From: Haliclona indistincta
Lineage: Eukaryota; Porifera; Demospongiae; Haplosclerida; Chalinidae
Assembly: GCA_964017065.1 (NCBI GenBank)
Contig: OZ024783.1
Coordinates: forward strand, 5,885,572 to 5,949,571
Direction: 5' to 3'
Length of the DNA: 64,000 bases
The notes under the pieces are model-generated. The model had not been told where the DNA came from and made no database searches. It saw only the letters and a program-made list of their open reading frames with translations. Shown piece by piece: positions 36,201 to 48,096 of this stretch (positions within the stretch are counted from its first letter, which is position 1; the number at the start of each line of letters is the position of its first letter). The position numbers and the translations under genes were made by a program.

Positions 36201-37173
36201 GTGGCTGCACATAAGCTGTCGCAAGCTGAATGCACGTCAGGTGTCAGTCAACAGCAACAAGCTAAGCTGAACTAGCTATAGTCAACTACAGCAGCCACTG
36301 ATGTAGGGATCTATGGTCTGTTAGCAAGGCAATCGTGTTACCATTCCATGCTTGTTCCTTGTTAGTTTACATTGTTGACCAGTGGTAGATTTCACAACCC
36401 TACATCCTTTTGATTTCGATAGAAATCTTTTTAATTTTCTTTACAGTGTAACATGCACCATGAAACTTCTGCCTGCACTAAATAATAATAGTTATTTGAG
36501 TTGTGAGGTCATCTTTACAATCCTTAAGACAATTAGTCAAAGTCACAATTTAATGACATCCTCCTTTATTGAGTCATTACAACTTAGCTTGTGCCGGAAC
36601 ATGTACCATTTAATTTTATAATAGCTGTATAAAACTTGTATTATACATTTTTTAGATGAGAAACTAATGCAAGAAACTGAAAATAAATTAACTACTCTAC
36701 CTGACTCATGTAAGAAGCAACTTGAGGACAATGAGCGTCAATTATTAACTACTCTACCTGACTCATGTAAGAAGCAACTTGAGGACAATGAGCGTCAATT
36801 CTGGGAAGCTAAAGTGAAGACTACTCTTCGTCCAATTCCTGAAGGTCTAACAAGAACAGATGAGTTGAAACACAGCCTGAAGAACCTTCGCAACACCGCT
36901 TTAATAAGCATTTTTCTCATCAACCTCATCTGGATTATGCTCTATCTTATGCTCACTTTTGAAGAACTCAAACTGATAAATGTCAACCCTCAAGTCTCGA
37001 TCATTGTCTTCCTCGGTATCTACGGAGTGCTTCTAATGGTCCAGTTTGTCACAATGGTCATACATCGATTCACCACACTTGCTCACTACATAGCTCGTCT
37101 GAATCATCTCACTAAGGTGCAGCAGGATAAACCGGCTCTTTTTAAACGTCTCAAAAAATTCCTTGAGATATAG
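33229..37173 (+). pseudogene. CHS-D: 5'-truncated SAM-domain chitin synthase
   Basis: CHS similarity begins abruptly inside the catalytic exon (SAVVLLDMLARDPHVGAV), just after the missing DAD strand. There is no exon 1, exon 2 or first part of exon 3 upstream. What remains is fully open: 33230-34403 (EDR, QRRRW, helices, SWGTRE), 34459-34517, 34590-34658 and 34776-34874 (SAM1), 34951-35101 and 35154-35207 (SAM2), 36656-37173 (C-terminal module, TAG stop). The donor after 35101 is GC rather than GT. The last intron holds a 1.2-kb repeat copy (35214-36441). The last exon carries an internal 57-bp duplication (36688-36744 = 36745-36801, LTTLPDSCKKQLEDNERQ). Without the UDP-binding half it cannot be active. 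A misassembly at 33229 is an alternative. Confidence 0.85.
35214..36441. mobile_element. composite hairpin-ended repeat, copy T2
   Basis: Same orientation and organisation as T1 and very similar in sequence, including the hairpin TAGGGAGACACGGTAGTG and the 150-bp inverted arms. It lies in the last intron of CHS-D, starting six bases after the exon 8 donor. Confidence 0.85.
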
Positions 37174-37645
37174 ACATGCACATTGCTAGAGTGCTATTCT
37201 CTATGTGCATATGTTTGGATTTATTATAGATAGCAATTGTTGCATGTAGAAGACTTTATTATTAGATGTGTTTTGCTTTAGGTAGCTATCATAATTGTAT
37301 CCTTTTATCAAATCAAGTTTTTTTAATGATAAACATGCAATTAAAGTGAATCTAAACGGCATAGGATCAGCTACCTGGGTAGCTGATCTAAACTGCACAG
37401 GATCTGTGCACCTAAGTGAATCCAAACGGCATAGGATCAGCTACTTGCTGAAGCAAGGGCTCTCTTTTTCTCATATTCAGCTAGCAGAAGTGTTGACAGA
37501 ATCTAGTAACAACACCCTGATCCTAGGCATAGGATCAGCCTAATCAGCTCTTGAAAGATTCTTAAAAGATGGACTCATTGACTCATACGTATGTGCTGTC
37601 TGTCTGCTATGTCAATCAATGTACTGTCTGACACATAACAACAAA

Positions 37646-38373
37646 AGTAAAGTAAAAAAGTTTTAATAAAAAAAACTAAAAAGTGTAGGGATGACTCTTG
37701 CAAAAGTAAAGGAACAAGATGGGATAATGCTTGCAAAAGTAAAGGAACAAGATGGGATGATGCTTGCAAAAGTAAAGGAACAAGATGGGATGATGCTTGC
37801 AAAAGTAAAGGAACAAGATGGAATAATGCTTGCAAATGTAAAAGTCCCAAGTATCCCTACATCAGCGGCTTGCTGCGATGACGTGCAACTGACAAAATTG
37901 ATGCGGAATCCTTTTCCTACACCTTTTATTACAACCGTCAATTACTTCATCGGACTGCGTCCTCCAAATACAGCTACCTGCAGCTTATTTACAACTGTCA
38001 ACTACTTCATCGGACTGCGTCCTCCAAACACAGATACCTCTAGTTATTTACAACTGTCAACTACTTCATCGGACTGCGTCCTCCTAAACAGATACCTCTA
38101 TATTTATTTACAACCGTCAATTACTTCATCGGACTGCGTCCTCCTTCAAGCCGCTGATGTAGGGATACTTGGGACTTTTACATTTGCAAGCATTATTCCA
38201 TCTTGTTCCTTTACTTTTGCAAGCATCATCCCATCTTGTTCCTTTACTTTTGCAAGCATCATCCCATCTTGTTCCTTTACTTTTGCAAGCATTATCCCAT
38301 CTTGTTCCTTTACTTTTGCAAGAGTCATCCCTACACTTTTTAGTTTTTTTTATTAAAACTTTTTTACTTTACT
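37646..38373. mobile_element. 728-bp perfect foldback with 227-bp arms
   Basis: Arms 37646-37872 and 38147-38373 appear to be exact reverse complements. Each arm contains four copies of a 30-bp unit (GCTTGCAAAAGTAAAGGAAC...). The loop holds four or five copies of a repeat with TACTTCATCGGACTGCGTCC. The inner arm end ATCCCTACATCAGCGGCTTG resembles the inner arm end of the composite repeats. No target duplication is seen. Confidence 0.8.
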
Positions 38374-39998
38374 TGTTCCTGTTACTTTTTTGATCACTAT
38401 CAGTTTTAAATTATCAGCTGCATTCTATGCTAGCTGTTATTTCATTTTTACAACTCTGTGAGCAGCAGTTACTAGCTAGTAGATGAGAAGGTGCATAGCC
38501 TCTATAGTCAAAGAGTCAAGAAACATGGAATGTTATTATCGGCAATCACGAAAAGGTTTAAATTAGTTAGAGAGGTTGAGTTGACAACGTGATATTTCCT
38601 AGCACTGTAATGGATGAAGAAGAGACTAACGCTGACAACTCAGTGGAACACTATGGTGATCATGGCTGGAAGACTCTGAGTCCGCCGGGATAGAGGATTC
38701 GAGTAGACACGCCTAGTAGAGCCTTGTTGATGGCGATATCACTATCACAGAGGCTTCTAGCCATTTACAGTGACCAACGTCCAGTTGTCAACAGCACAGG
38801 GGTCCTATAGGTACTGCTCACGCCACGTAGCTAGTGTAAGAAACCTAGCCTAGCTCAGTAGATCGGGTAGCATCACCGTCGTCCGGTTCGCGCCTGCCGT
38901 GGGTCATGATGACAGCATATAGACAGATCAGTGTTACCCAGGGTATGGTATACTGCTTGTTCATACCTCTAGGCTCTAGCTTGCGCGCTGAAGCGCCCAT
39001 GAGCAGAAAGAAAGCGAGAACCGAGCTCACTTTCAAAACTGATGTGGGCGGAGTCAATGATCAGCAGCGACAAGAGGGTTAATTAATGGAGTCGCAGCCC
39101 AAAACGGTCCAAAAACCATGTTTTTCAAGGATAACTCGCTTCTGGTAGTGTTTGATGCCTATCTAAGCACTAAGTGCACTACCCCAGATATATACACATG
39201 CGATGGTGCAGGTTTGATAGTGATTCGTTCACTCAGGACAGCGCTAGGCTTGTCAAAAGAAGAAGAAGAAGAAGAAGAAAGAAGATGAACAATTCGCGTG
39301 GGCGGCGATTTTGTTTTACCTCTTTAGAAACGTCTGCCAGCTTCGCCAAAGGTATTTCCATGCTCAGAACAATCGCCTGATCAATCCTAGATGTCTGGAA
39401 TTTCGATAAACGCTAAAACAGCGAAGATCTGCAACTTGCTCCCTGAGAGTCGCCATCTTGATTTTCGTCGTCAAGCAAGCAATCCCGGCGACTTTCATGG
39501 ACTTCCTACAAGCGCTTACACTTCAGATTCCCTCAGAGATAGTTAAAATGCAGTAGAAATGTATAACAAAAGAGATATGTGCGAAAACTAATTTTAACAC
39601 ATGAGTAGCCGCCATCTTAATTCGTGGTCATCCCTACATATCATTGCCTATCGGCAATGATAATATAGAATGAACTCACGGCATGTCATGCAGAATTGAG
39701 ATCATCCAGTGGTGTAATGTGTTTACAGGTACATACACTTATAAAAATCATATCCTGTTGCCTGACTAATGCACTTTTATTACAAAAATAGTTACACCTG
39801 TACATAGACAACATACTACTGTATAACAGTTGTAATTCCAATAATAGTGTTAGAGATCTTTGTTTTCAAAGAACTCCAGACACTCAGTTTACATCACCAT
39901 CACCACATCACAAAGCGACGGTTGTATTCATCATACAACTTCTTAAATATTTATTTTGTACAAAATAAATAAAATATTATATTATGAATAGTACTATA
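38374..39998. other. intergenic, no gene recognised
   Basis: No frame here shows a recognisable domain. A GAA-rich run lies at about 39260-39285. Fragments such as CATCCCTACATATC near 39630 echo the repeat termini, suggesting old element debris. Confidence 0.45.
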
Positions 39999-41670
39999 CT
40001 ATGCTTTATCTTGATGATAATATCTTAGTGTGTAGGGGTCATCACTCACTCTACTAGTAGCTAGCACCTGCCATTCACACATGTACCTGGACAGAAACAC
40101 AACGGAATGCTGATACCAATCACAGTATTTGCATATTCACCTGTCATAATCCAGTGTTGTGCTCCATTCTAAAAGAGTACAGCGATTCTCCATAAAATAA
40201 TCAAACCTGAGAAATAGTCTTATTTTAGAAGTCATTGAGTTTACCAGTGTACCTATGTACGTACATGGATAAGAATGATTGAGCACAATGACTATGTGCT
40301 GATTTCACTCACAGCTTTTTCATCCATTCACTTCATTTTTGTTTCTTCATTCTCTCAATCTCCTCAAGTCTCTTCACCTGCACACCAAACACGAACAAAG
40401 CAGTTAAATTCACTTATCATACACCACACAGCTGTGGCTTTACATTGGGTCCCTTGAGGCCTTCATGACCCAAAAATCTAATTAAAATTCATTTTGACTG
40501 CATAGCTCTGTTGTTAGAGTGTAGAAAATAGACAGGTGGCAGCTAAAGCTCATGAAACAATATAATTAGCTAAGATTTTGATCGGCAATAGCCTTTCTAC
40601 ACAGTGGCCCCTCTTTCCTAAATCCGCCCCTGACGGCAAAATTTATTGAAGGCTATTTTCATTTCATAATAGATGTAACTACAAGTATGATCAAATTCGC
40701 ATAGATTCGAGAACCAAAACGTTTGCAGGGATGCATGCATGCAGTGAAAACTCATTGGATTTTTCCTCAAATTTCCTGTGCAATTACATGCATTCTTCAA
40801 TTTAGCATAATTTTGGCATATTTAATTTTTATGGTGCAACCATCTACGACACTAGTAAGTGCCTAACAACAGGTATCTATGGTACTACCTTCAAATGATG
40901 AAATGTTGTTTGTTTTGTAGCAGAAATCACAGTGTCTTGCATCAGTAACCCATTCTCCAACTGTTCAGAAGATTGTACATGGAGAACATTTCAGTAGAAT
41001 TTCACTCACTCTGGTTGATGCATGCAGTCTCCAACCATTGTTCTCTATTCTCTTGTACCATCCTTCAGTATTTAGCCCTGCATGTACAAGTGGATAGAAT
41101 GGACCTGCATAATTCCAGATTTCGATCTCTACACTTAATTTCATTCCATTCACTTAGGGCATGCACCAGTATTATAATGGTGTAGTGAGTGACTATGCTA
41201 GTATTGAACGAGTGCACAGAAATAGGATTGCTCAACTCAACAACTATCTCTACCGCTTTACATAGTGTGAAAAGTGCTGTTTTTAAACAGACACAATGGT
41301 AGAAAATTGCTACATCTTAAGTAAAGTAAAACAGTTTCGAAGGAGTGATTATTGCGTATGAATAGCCCTGTTTTGCAATCATCACAAACAGAGTGTTGAA
41401 AATGTTAGTGAGTTGACAATAGCAGTTCCAAAACTACCTTCTCTCCTGCCTTATACATTGTACATGTATGTAATACACACATCTCCTTTTTCTCTCTTCT
41501 ATTTCTTTTTTGTAGCTCTTACCAGTGATTTTGGGCTGTTTGTTGTGTACGTCACAAGGTAGTCTCATCTTCTGGCTCATTGCAGTGTAGTCTCTAGGAC
41601 TGAATGCACACATGTCCACTACAGGACGATGAGTGAATATCTCGTAATAGATGTTTGGCGGAAATTTTGT
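39999..41670 (-). pseudogene. MFI-2: 5'-truncated copy of the MFI-like gene
   Basis: Exons equivalent to the last part of MFI-1: 41523-41670 (FPPNIYYEIFTHRP), 41010-41077 (GWYKRIENNGWR, one residue longer), 40889-40960, 40313-40377, a degraded 61-bp exon near 40245 with a stop, a partial exon at 40150-40185, and the final exon 39999-40086. The IQ-motif exons and the start are absent. TGA occurs at 40333-40335, the same codon as in MFI-1. A composite repeat copy begins 135 bp upstream. It lies tail-to-tail with CHS-D, as MFI-1 does with CHS-B. Confidence 0.8.
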
Positions 41671-41804
41671 CTATAGAAAAATAAAATCATACATACATCG
41701 TCATGTACCTGTACAATAATGTGTGGTGGGCTTGGTGGTTGTACTAAAAATGCTTGTACAATAGTCTACAATATATGAACCATTACTTTAGAATACTATA
41801 ATTA

Positions 41805-43045
41805 AAGAAAATTAAAAATATTTCTATCGAAATCAAAAGGATGTAGGGTTGTGAAATCTACCACTGGTCCACAATGTAAACTAACAAGGAACAAGCATGG
41901 AATGGTAACACGATTGACTTGCTAACAGACCATAGATCCCTACATCAGTGGCTGCTGTGGTTGGTTATAGCTAGTTCAGCTATAGTTGCTGTTGACTGAC
42001 ACCTAACGTGCATTCAGCTTGTGACAAAATATTGATCTTATGTACAGCCACTGATGTAGGGATCTATGGTCTGTTAGCAAGTCAATCGTGTTACCATTCC
42101 ATGCTTGTTCCTTGTTAGTTTACATTGTGGACCAGTGGTAGATTTCACAACCCTACATCCTTTTGATTTCGATAGAAATCTTGTTTGTGTCCTTTTTTCT
42201 TTTTCAGCGAAGTGCAGTTCAATATCATGCATGTACTGAGCTGTCTTTGTTTCCACCATTGGTTTAGTTTTCCTGTTGTTGGTGGCTTTTCTTTATTATT
42301 AAGAATTTTAAACTTGTAGCTAATAATAATTGTTATGCTGTACATATCAGCTCGCCTACACATGCATGCAGTGGATACGAGCCCCGCCCACAATTGTTTG
42401 TAGACATGTACGGCGGTTGTAATTATCTGGCAAGCGCAGAATGGTGATCCTATACGAGATTACCGTTCTTCGAAGACTCCAGACAAATACATGTACATGT
42501 ATGTGTTCTCCGTGATCCATAAGGCGCGCGGCGATACTAAAGCTAGTGCTTGGTCACGTGCGCTAACCGCTGTTTGGTCACGTGCGTATTGCGCAATCAC
42601 ATCAATGGCGTCTAACACTTAGCTGACAATGGATCACGATCCAGAAATCGCGGAATTTATATCGACGTTTCGCTAAAAACTAAGTTCAAAAGGCACCTGC
42701 CAGGAGAATTTCATGACTGTTCATGGGTGTTTTGGTCTCGGCATTGCTCGCGTAAAGGCGCTAGGCGCGCTGAAGAAAGAAGGAAAGAAGAAAGAAAGAA
42801 GAAAACGAAGATGACGAAACACGATTTTCACCGTTTCCAGGTTCGTCACTTTGGTAACAACTTCGAGCAATCTCCTTGCTACTGCAAGATGGGGCAACGC
42901 CAGAGAGCAGATTTAAGTGTCTTTTGACGTATACAATTCATGACCAGGCGAAATATCAGCGTTTGAACGCTAATACATTGTATGTAGCCGCCATCTTGTT
43001 TTCTCGTTCAACCCTACATAGGGAGGCACTACCGTGCCTCCCTAA
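41805..43045. mobile_element. composite hairpin-ended repeat, copy T3 (inverted)
   Basis: Opposite orientation to T1 and T2: the long inverted repeat is first (about 41805-42180), the hairpin GGGAGGCACTACCGTGCCTCCC last. The open frame MTKHDFHRFQVRHF is the same small frame seen in the other copies. The purine tract GAAAGAAGGAAAGAAGAAAG is well preserved. Confidence 0.85.
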
Positions 43046-43089
43046 TAATGGAATATACGTTTGAGTAGAAAATGATGGAGAAAACGTCA

Positions 43090-43470
43090 ACTTCCACAAT
43101 GAACTTCCAAACAGACTATGCTATGTACACTGTACATGTGTGCATAACATATGTGTGTACATAGTACAGATTTTTGCTAGTTCCAGATCTAGAGCAAACT
43201 GTGGTGAGTCATGTGTATAACCACACTGTATTGTGCTGTATTACTAATTAATTTTTTGGCTGCAGTTACTTGCAATAGACTATGGAATTCATATCATCAT
43301 GTATTTAACAGGATAAGCTAATGATCTTAGTACATACTTTCATGTACAAACATAAGCATGAAAACTATGGAATTCATGTCATCATGTATTGTAACAGGAT
43401 AAGTTAATGATCTTAATACATACTTTAAAGTACAAAACATAAGCATGAAAACAATATTGTCCTCCACTCT
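43090..43470. repeat. copy of the CHS-A 3' flank with short tandem units
   Basis: Resembles 15910-16200 and 46430-46815 (TAGTTCCAGATCTAGAGCAA, GAGTCATGTGTATAAC). It ends in roughly two copies of an 85-bp unit (ATGGAATTCAT ... AAGCATGAAAAC). Confidence 0.65.
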
Positions 43471-44275
43471 CTGAGTGTTAAGCTCCACTTGGGCATCAGT
43501 ACCGTGGGTCGGCATACACTCCCCCTGTTGTTTTATGTGTAGTGGCCCCACTTGTGGAGTGGGAGATTAGGTTGTTCGTGTTGGCCTGCCTATTGTGGCA
43601 GCTGCCTCTCCTTGTGGTGGAGAGTTGTTTCCCCGTGTGTACGGGAGACTGGCACTGGGGAGTGTCCTTTGTGGTAACTACAACTCTACCTCTTCCGTAT
43701 TACGGTGTCAGAGGTGTCGGATGTGTGTGTGTGTGTATATTGGTATCGGTTCTTAAAGCCCTTTCCTCACCAATACATGTGTATGTGTACACTATTTTTG
43801 TCTTTTGGTACAGTAAATGTTTTTTAGCAATGCAAGTGATGTTATTTCTCATGATTCTACTACTCGTTTACTCAAAGTCATACCTTTTGGTTAAGTTAAA
43901 AAGCATGAATTTGTATCGGTATCGGTCATGATAACTACCATTTTGGTCTTTGGAAACTAGTTATTGGTATCGGTTTCAAATATCTTGTATCGGTGCATCA
44001 CTAAATTTCTTAATCCTGTTACAATATCAATTCCATAGTGTATGCATAGTTATACTTTATAGGTACAGTGGAACCTCTCTACAACAGACAAATCAGTGCT
44101 AGTTCATGCTTTTGTCCATCATAATTATTACAATGGAGGATAGTGTCCCTTCAAGGCTGTATTGTTATGTATAATCATTAGAAAATTGTCCACTGCATTG
44201 TAAGGATAATGTATGCCACTTAAGCAAACTGCATGCTGGATATGCTCATAGATATACTTGTCTACTAGTTATCAC
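43471..44275. other. intergenic, no gene recognised
   Basis: The 129-residue frame at 43542-43931 has no recognisable domain. Repeated GTATCGGT words suggest degraded repeats. A TACAGTGGAACCTCTCTAC end near 44064 looks like a pogo-type terminus. Confidence 0.4.
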
Positions 44276-44796
44276 CAAGACACATAGTGCTAGTCAAGAC
44301 ACATAGACTAGTGCTAAAGTCAAGACATATAGTGCTAGTGCTAAAGTCAAGACACATAGTGCTAGTGCTAAAGTCAAGACACATAGACTAGTGCTAAAGT
44401 CAAGACATATAGTGCTAGTGCTAAAGTCAAGACACATAGTGCTAGTGCTAAAGTCAAGACATATAGTGCTAGTGCTAAAGTCAAGACACATAGTGCTAGT
44501 GCTAAAGTCAAGACACATAGTGCTAGTGCTAAAGTCAAGACATATGTGCTAGTGCTAAAGTCAAGACACATAGTGCTAGTGCTAAAGTCAAGACATATAG
44601 TGCTAGTGCTAAAGTCAAGACACATAGTGCTAGTCAAGACACATAGACTAGTGCTAAAGTCAAGACACACAGACTAGTCCTAAAGTCAAGACACATAGAC
44701 TAGTGCTAAAGTCAAGACACATAGTGCTAAAGTCAAGACACATAGACTAGTGCTAAAGTCAAGACACATAGTGCTAAAGTCAAGACACATAGTGCT
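44276..44796. repeat. about 26-27-bp tandem repeat array
   Basis: Roughly twenty copies of a unit of the form CACATAGTGCTAGTGCTAAAG plus TCAAGA, with a CATAGACTAGTG variant. The copies are contiguous with no spacers, so this is a minisatellite. Confidence 0.9.
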
Positions 44797-45029
44797 CGTT
44801 TGCATGCAATAATTATGCATGTATATGTATCACTCTTGCATTGCATCATGTATTACTCTTGCATTGCATCAAGTGTGCAGTCAAAAGAATGCAAATACAC
44901 CGCTCTTCAATATGACTACAAAATGCAAGTTTAATTTACCACTTACTTATTCACTAAACCCTTTTATCTCTGCCCCAGTGTATTATGTACTAACAGACAA
45001 AACTCTGATCTGCAAGAAACCATGTTGAT

Positions 45030-45759
45030 TATGAACTGTGGTTGAATCACGGCGGAAATTGATAAAATTGATAAAACTGCCAATCACAACCAACAACAGA
45101 ACATATTAACTTTGTTATCATTGTACAGTGCAGACAAACAAACTACCGGTGTACCGTATGTCTCTAGTGGCCTTGCTCACTGATGCAAAATGAAACTTGC
45201 ATGATCTATGCATTATCTTACATGTTATTGTGCACATACTCGTGTGTTTATCTGTCAGCACAAATAGGCTAGGAAGATGCCTTTATCAGAATACAAGAGC
45301 TATCACTTTGTTTCTCTGCATCACTATCAAGACTTTCACATTTTACTTGCCTAATGTATTCTCAGTCGTGCATTCTAGTTCTGTGCATAATACACATGCA
45401 AAATCAAATCTTGTGCAAAACTCATGTACGTATAATTTTCAATAATTATACAGTAGAACCTCTCTTATCCGGGCACCCTTGGGTCGCACAAATAGTAGAC
45501 TAATAATTAGATTGTTTTTATTTCATGGTTTGTTAAAAAATACAAGTGTAATTGGGATCGCATGCAGTGTCCACATTACAGTGTATGATGTCTACAAGAA
45601 GGGTTTCACTGTAGTATATTGAGGCCAGCACCTTCCAATTGCAATCCTGAAATCAGGAGAACTCTCTTGCTACTCTTGATAATTTTAGGCTAAGGTATCT
45701 GGATTAAAGGAGTTCCATTGTAATAGTTATACTATGGATTTTAGTCAAGAATTTACTAA
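45030..45759. repeat. duplicate of the CHS-A last intron, including a pogo-like MITE
   Basis: Matches 13280-13440 and 14678-15200 but lacks the T1 element between them. It therefore shows the pre-insertion state (TGTTATTGTGCACATACT at about 45223-45240). It carries the MITE at 45448-45724. Confidence 0.75.
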
Positions 45760-46200
45760 GAAAATGAAAAACAGACGCAAGCTACTAAAATTGCTTTGAA
45801 AGAACTACCCATGACTCAGGATATTGAAAATGAAGAACTTCAATTTTGGAAAGAGATCGTTGCTACCACTTTGCAGCCAATTCCGGAAAAATTAACATGA
45901 GCAACTGAGCTGAAAAAAGCCTCGATACCTTACGCAATAGCATGTTAATAGCCATGTTCTTTTGTAATCTCATCGCGATCATGTTTTTCCTTACGTTCAC
46001 CTTTAAAGAGTTGCAATCCCTAAATATCAATCCTGAAGTTCTCATTGTGGTCTTTCTAGGAGTCTATGGACTGATTCTAGTGATCCAGTTTGTCACAATG
46101 ATCGTACATCGATTCATCACACTCGCTCACTATATATAGGTCATCTCAATGAGAAACCAGGAAGTGGTAACATCGACTCACAGACAACAACAACATTGTG
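45760..46200 (+). pseudogene. decayed copy of the CHS-A last exon
   Basis: Encodes the C-terminal two-helix module in pieces: QFWKEIVATTLQPIPEKL, then TGA at 45898-45900 where CHS-A has CGA. A one-base loss in a poly-A run shifts the frame. The helices (MLIAMFFCNLIAIMFFLT, VLIVVFLGVYGLILVIQF) are then in another frame, and a two-base insertion follows near 46135. No other chitin synthase exons are nearby. It is a segmental duplicate, not a gene. Confidence 0.85.
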
Positions 46201-46429
46201 ACAAAATTAATAGCTACTTTTTTTATGTAGAATGCTATTGCTTTTTCGAGTTGAGTCATTTCTTTTTGTACATGTATGCATTTTTACTTTTTCCTTGTGT
46301 AGTTTAAGCAGACTAGTAGTAAATCTCAGTCTTTGATTTGTAGTTTTACAAATGTTTGAGTGTTAATGGATACCGCAACCAACTAAAACTAAAGCAGTAT
46401 ACACGTACATGTATAACTTGCTAGGCTAT

Positions 46430-46815
46430 ACTTGCTATAATGTCATTGCACTACTCCATGAACATGATAATTGTGTACATTGTACATAGCATTGTCCGCT
46501 GCTGGCGTTGCTTGCATGTCCACACACAACATGTGTGTACATAGTACAGATTTTTACTATTTCCAAATCTAGCTGAACTATAGTGAGTCATGTGTATAAC
46601 TACACTGTATTGTGCTGTATTATTTTGGCTGCAGTTACTTTCAATAAATATGGAATTCATATCATCATGTATTTAACAGGATAAGTTAAACATACTTTCA
46701 TGTACAAACATAAGCATGAAAAGTATGGAATTCCTATCATCATGTATTTAACAGGATAAGTTAATGATCTTAATACATACTTTCATGTACAAACACAAGC
46801 ATGAAAACTATATTG
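46430..46815. repeat. third copy of the CHS-A 3' flank repeat
   Basis: Like 15910-16200 and 43090-43470, including the ATGGAATTC ... AAGCATGAAAA tandem unit. Confidence 0.6.
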
Positions 46816-47090
46816 TGTTCCACTCTCTGAGTGTTGAGCTCCGCATACATTCTACATTGCAGTGGTTTCTCAGCGATGTGCACTGAAAAGTTTAAACTGT
46901 CTGAATCAATTGCTATTTATTTTAGGTATCTTCTGCCAGCTTTAGCAGCACATAAATCTAAATTTTGTCGAAATCAGTGCTATAATGGATGGTTTTTGTG
47001 GTGATAATACTGTGCGATTTTGTTCTCCACTAATTTTATGGTACAAAACCGGCTTCCTGGTTACCGTCAGCGGCGCTGTTGAGGGTTATT

Positions 47091-47475
47091 ACTAAAAGCC
47101 GGGACGGGATGGGACTGAGCCGGGATGTCCCGTCCCGCATACCATACGGGGTGGACGAGGCTTTCATAATCACGTAATAACTATAAACGAATACGCGCAA
47201 CTAAACCCTAAACCTACTCCTAACTGCGAAAAGTCGGGAGGGTCGTGCTAAACCTGCCCTTCGTCGTTCTAAAACAGGGTCTTCGTTCCCACCCAGTATC
47301 GTCGAGCAATTAGCTAAAAACTTAAGTTTTCTGCCCTAAAATAATTAAAAAACATGCATACAGCGAAATCCATCAGTCCCGCATTTTGGTATGCGGGACG
47401 GGACGGGACATCCCGGCTCAGTCTCGTCCCCATCCCGGCTCAGTTCCGTCCCGTCCCGTCCCGGCTTTTAGTACA
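47091..47475. mobile_element. GC-rich foldback element
   Basis: Arms begin TACTAAAAGCCGGGACGGGA and contain repeats of CGGGACGGGA and CCCGGCTCAG. The spacer has ACTAAACCCTAAACCTAC and TCGGGAGGGTCGT, resembling the core of the element at 4971-5315. Arms are long and near-identical. No coding capacity is evident. Confidence 0.7.
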
Positions 47476-48096
47476 TACTCTGTTGCGCACTTCGTGGCAG
47501 TGGTGCAAAACTGACAGCGATCTTGATTACGACACGGCATCATGGGCTACTCTGATCTGTTTGACATAAGTTATTGAAGCAAACTACGACCTATATCAGA
47601 TCCACAATGATGGCTATAACGCGCGTTATACAAGTGTGACGTACATGGCGAATAGGCCAGTTAGCATGACATTCGAGCTGTGCGCGACTTTAGAGCACGT
47701 TTGCACTTACCCAAACTGCCACCAATATCTTTTTAAGTGCTGGCCAGAGGCATTCTCCAAGTTTAAACAATATTGCAAACTATTTAACTATGAAAATAAT
47801 TTTTAATTGCTCATCATTTTACGGTTGTATTTTGGATCTAGCACTGATTATTAATATAACAAAACAGCAACTTTCCTTAGAATAAGCCACTTAAATTTCG
47901 TGTTTAATTGGAATCAGCATATCTGAAAACCTTGGGGTGGTTTTCATCCACTGAAACTGCACCCAGACTTCGCGCAAGACAATTTCCACATTTTGGCAGC
48001 ATGACCGCGCCCACGCACCTCGCTACTCCCAGTCGTCTACAAAACACTCACTCATCGTCAGATCTCTCTAGTGCAACTCAGGCCTCTCGTTGGCCA
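47476..48096. other. upstream region of CHS-E
   Basis: No gene is recognised. The final 60 bases (TCTACAAAACACTCACTCATC) parallel those before CHS-B and are likely 5' UTR. An upstream in-frame ATG at 47908 would add 63 residues, but B has a stop in the matching frame. Confidence 0.45.

Noticed and set aside
38601..38695. Short ATG frame (MDEEETNADNSVEHYGD...)
   Set aside because: Only 27 codons, no splice continuation found and no recognised family.
44276..44796. Possible CRISPR-like repeat array
   Set aside because: Units are contiguous without unique spacers, and the DNA is eukaryotic. It is a minisatellite.
47908..48096. Upstream in-frame start for CHS-E adding 63 residues
   Set aside because: CHS-B has an in-frame TAG at the homologous place, and the extra residues are not conserved. 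ATG 48097 aligns with the CHS-B start.
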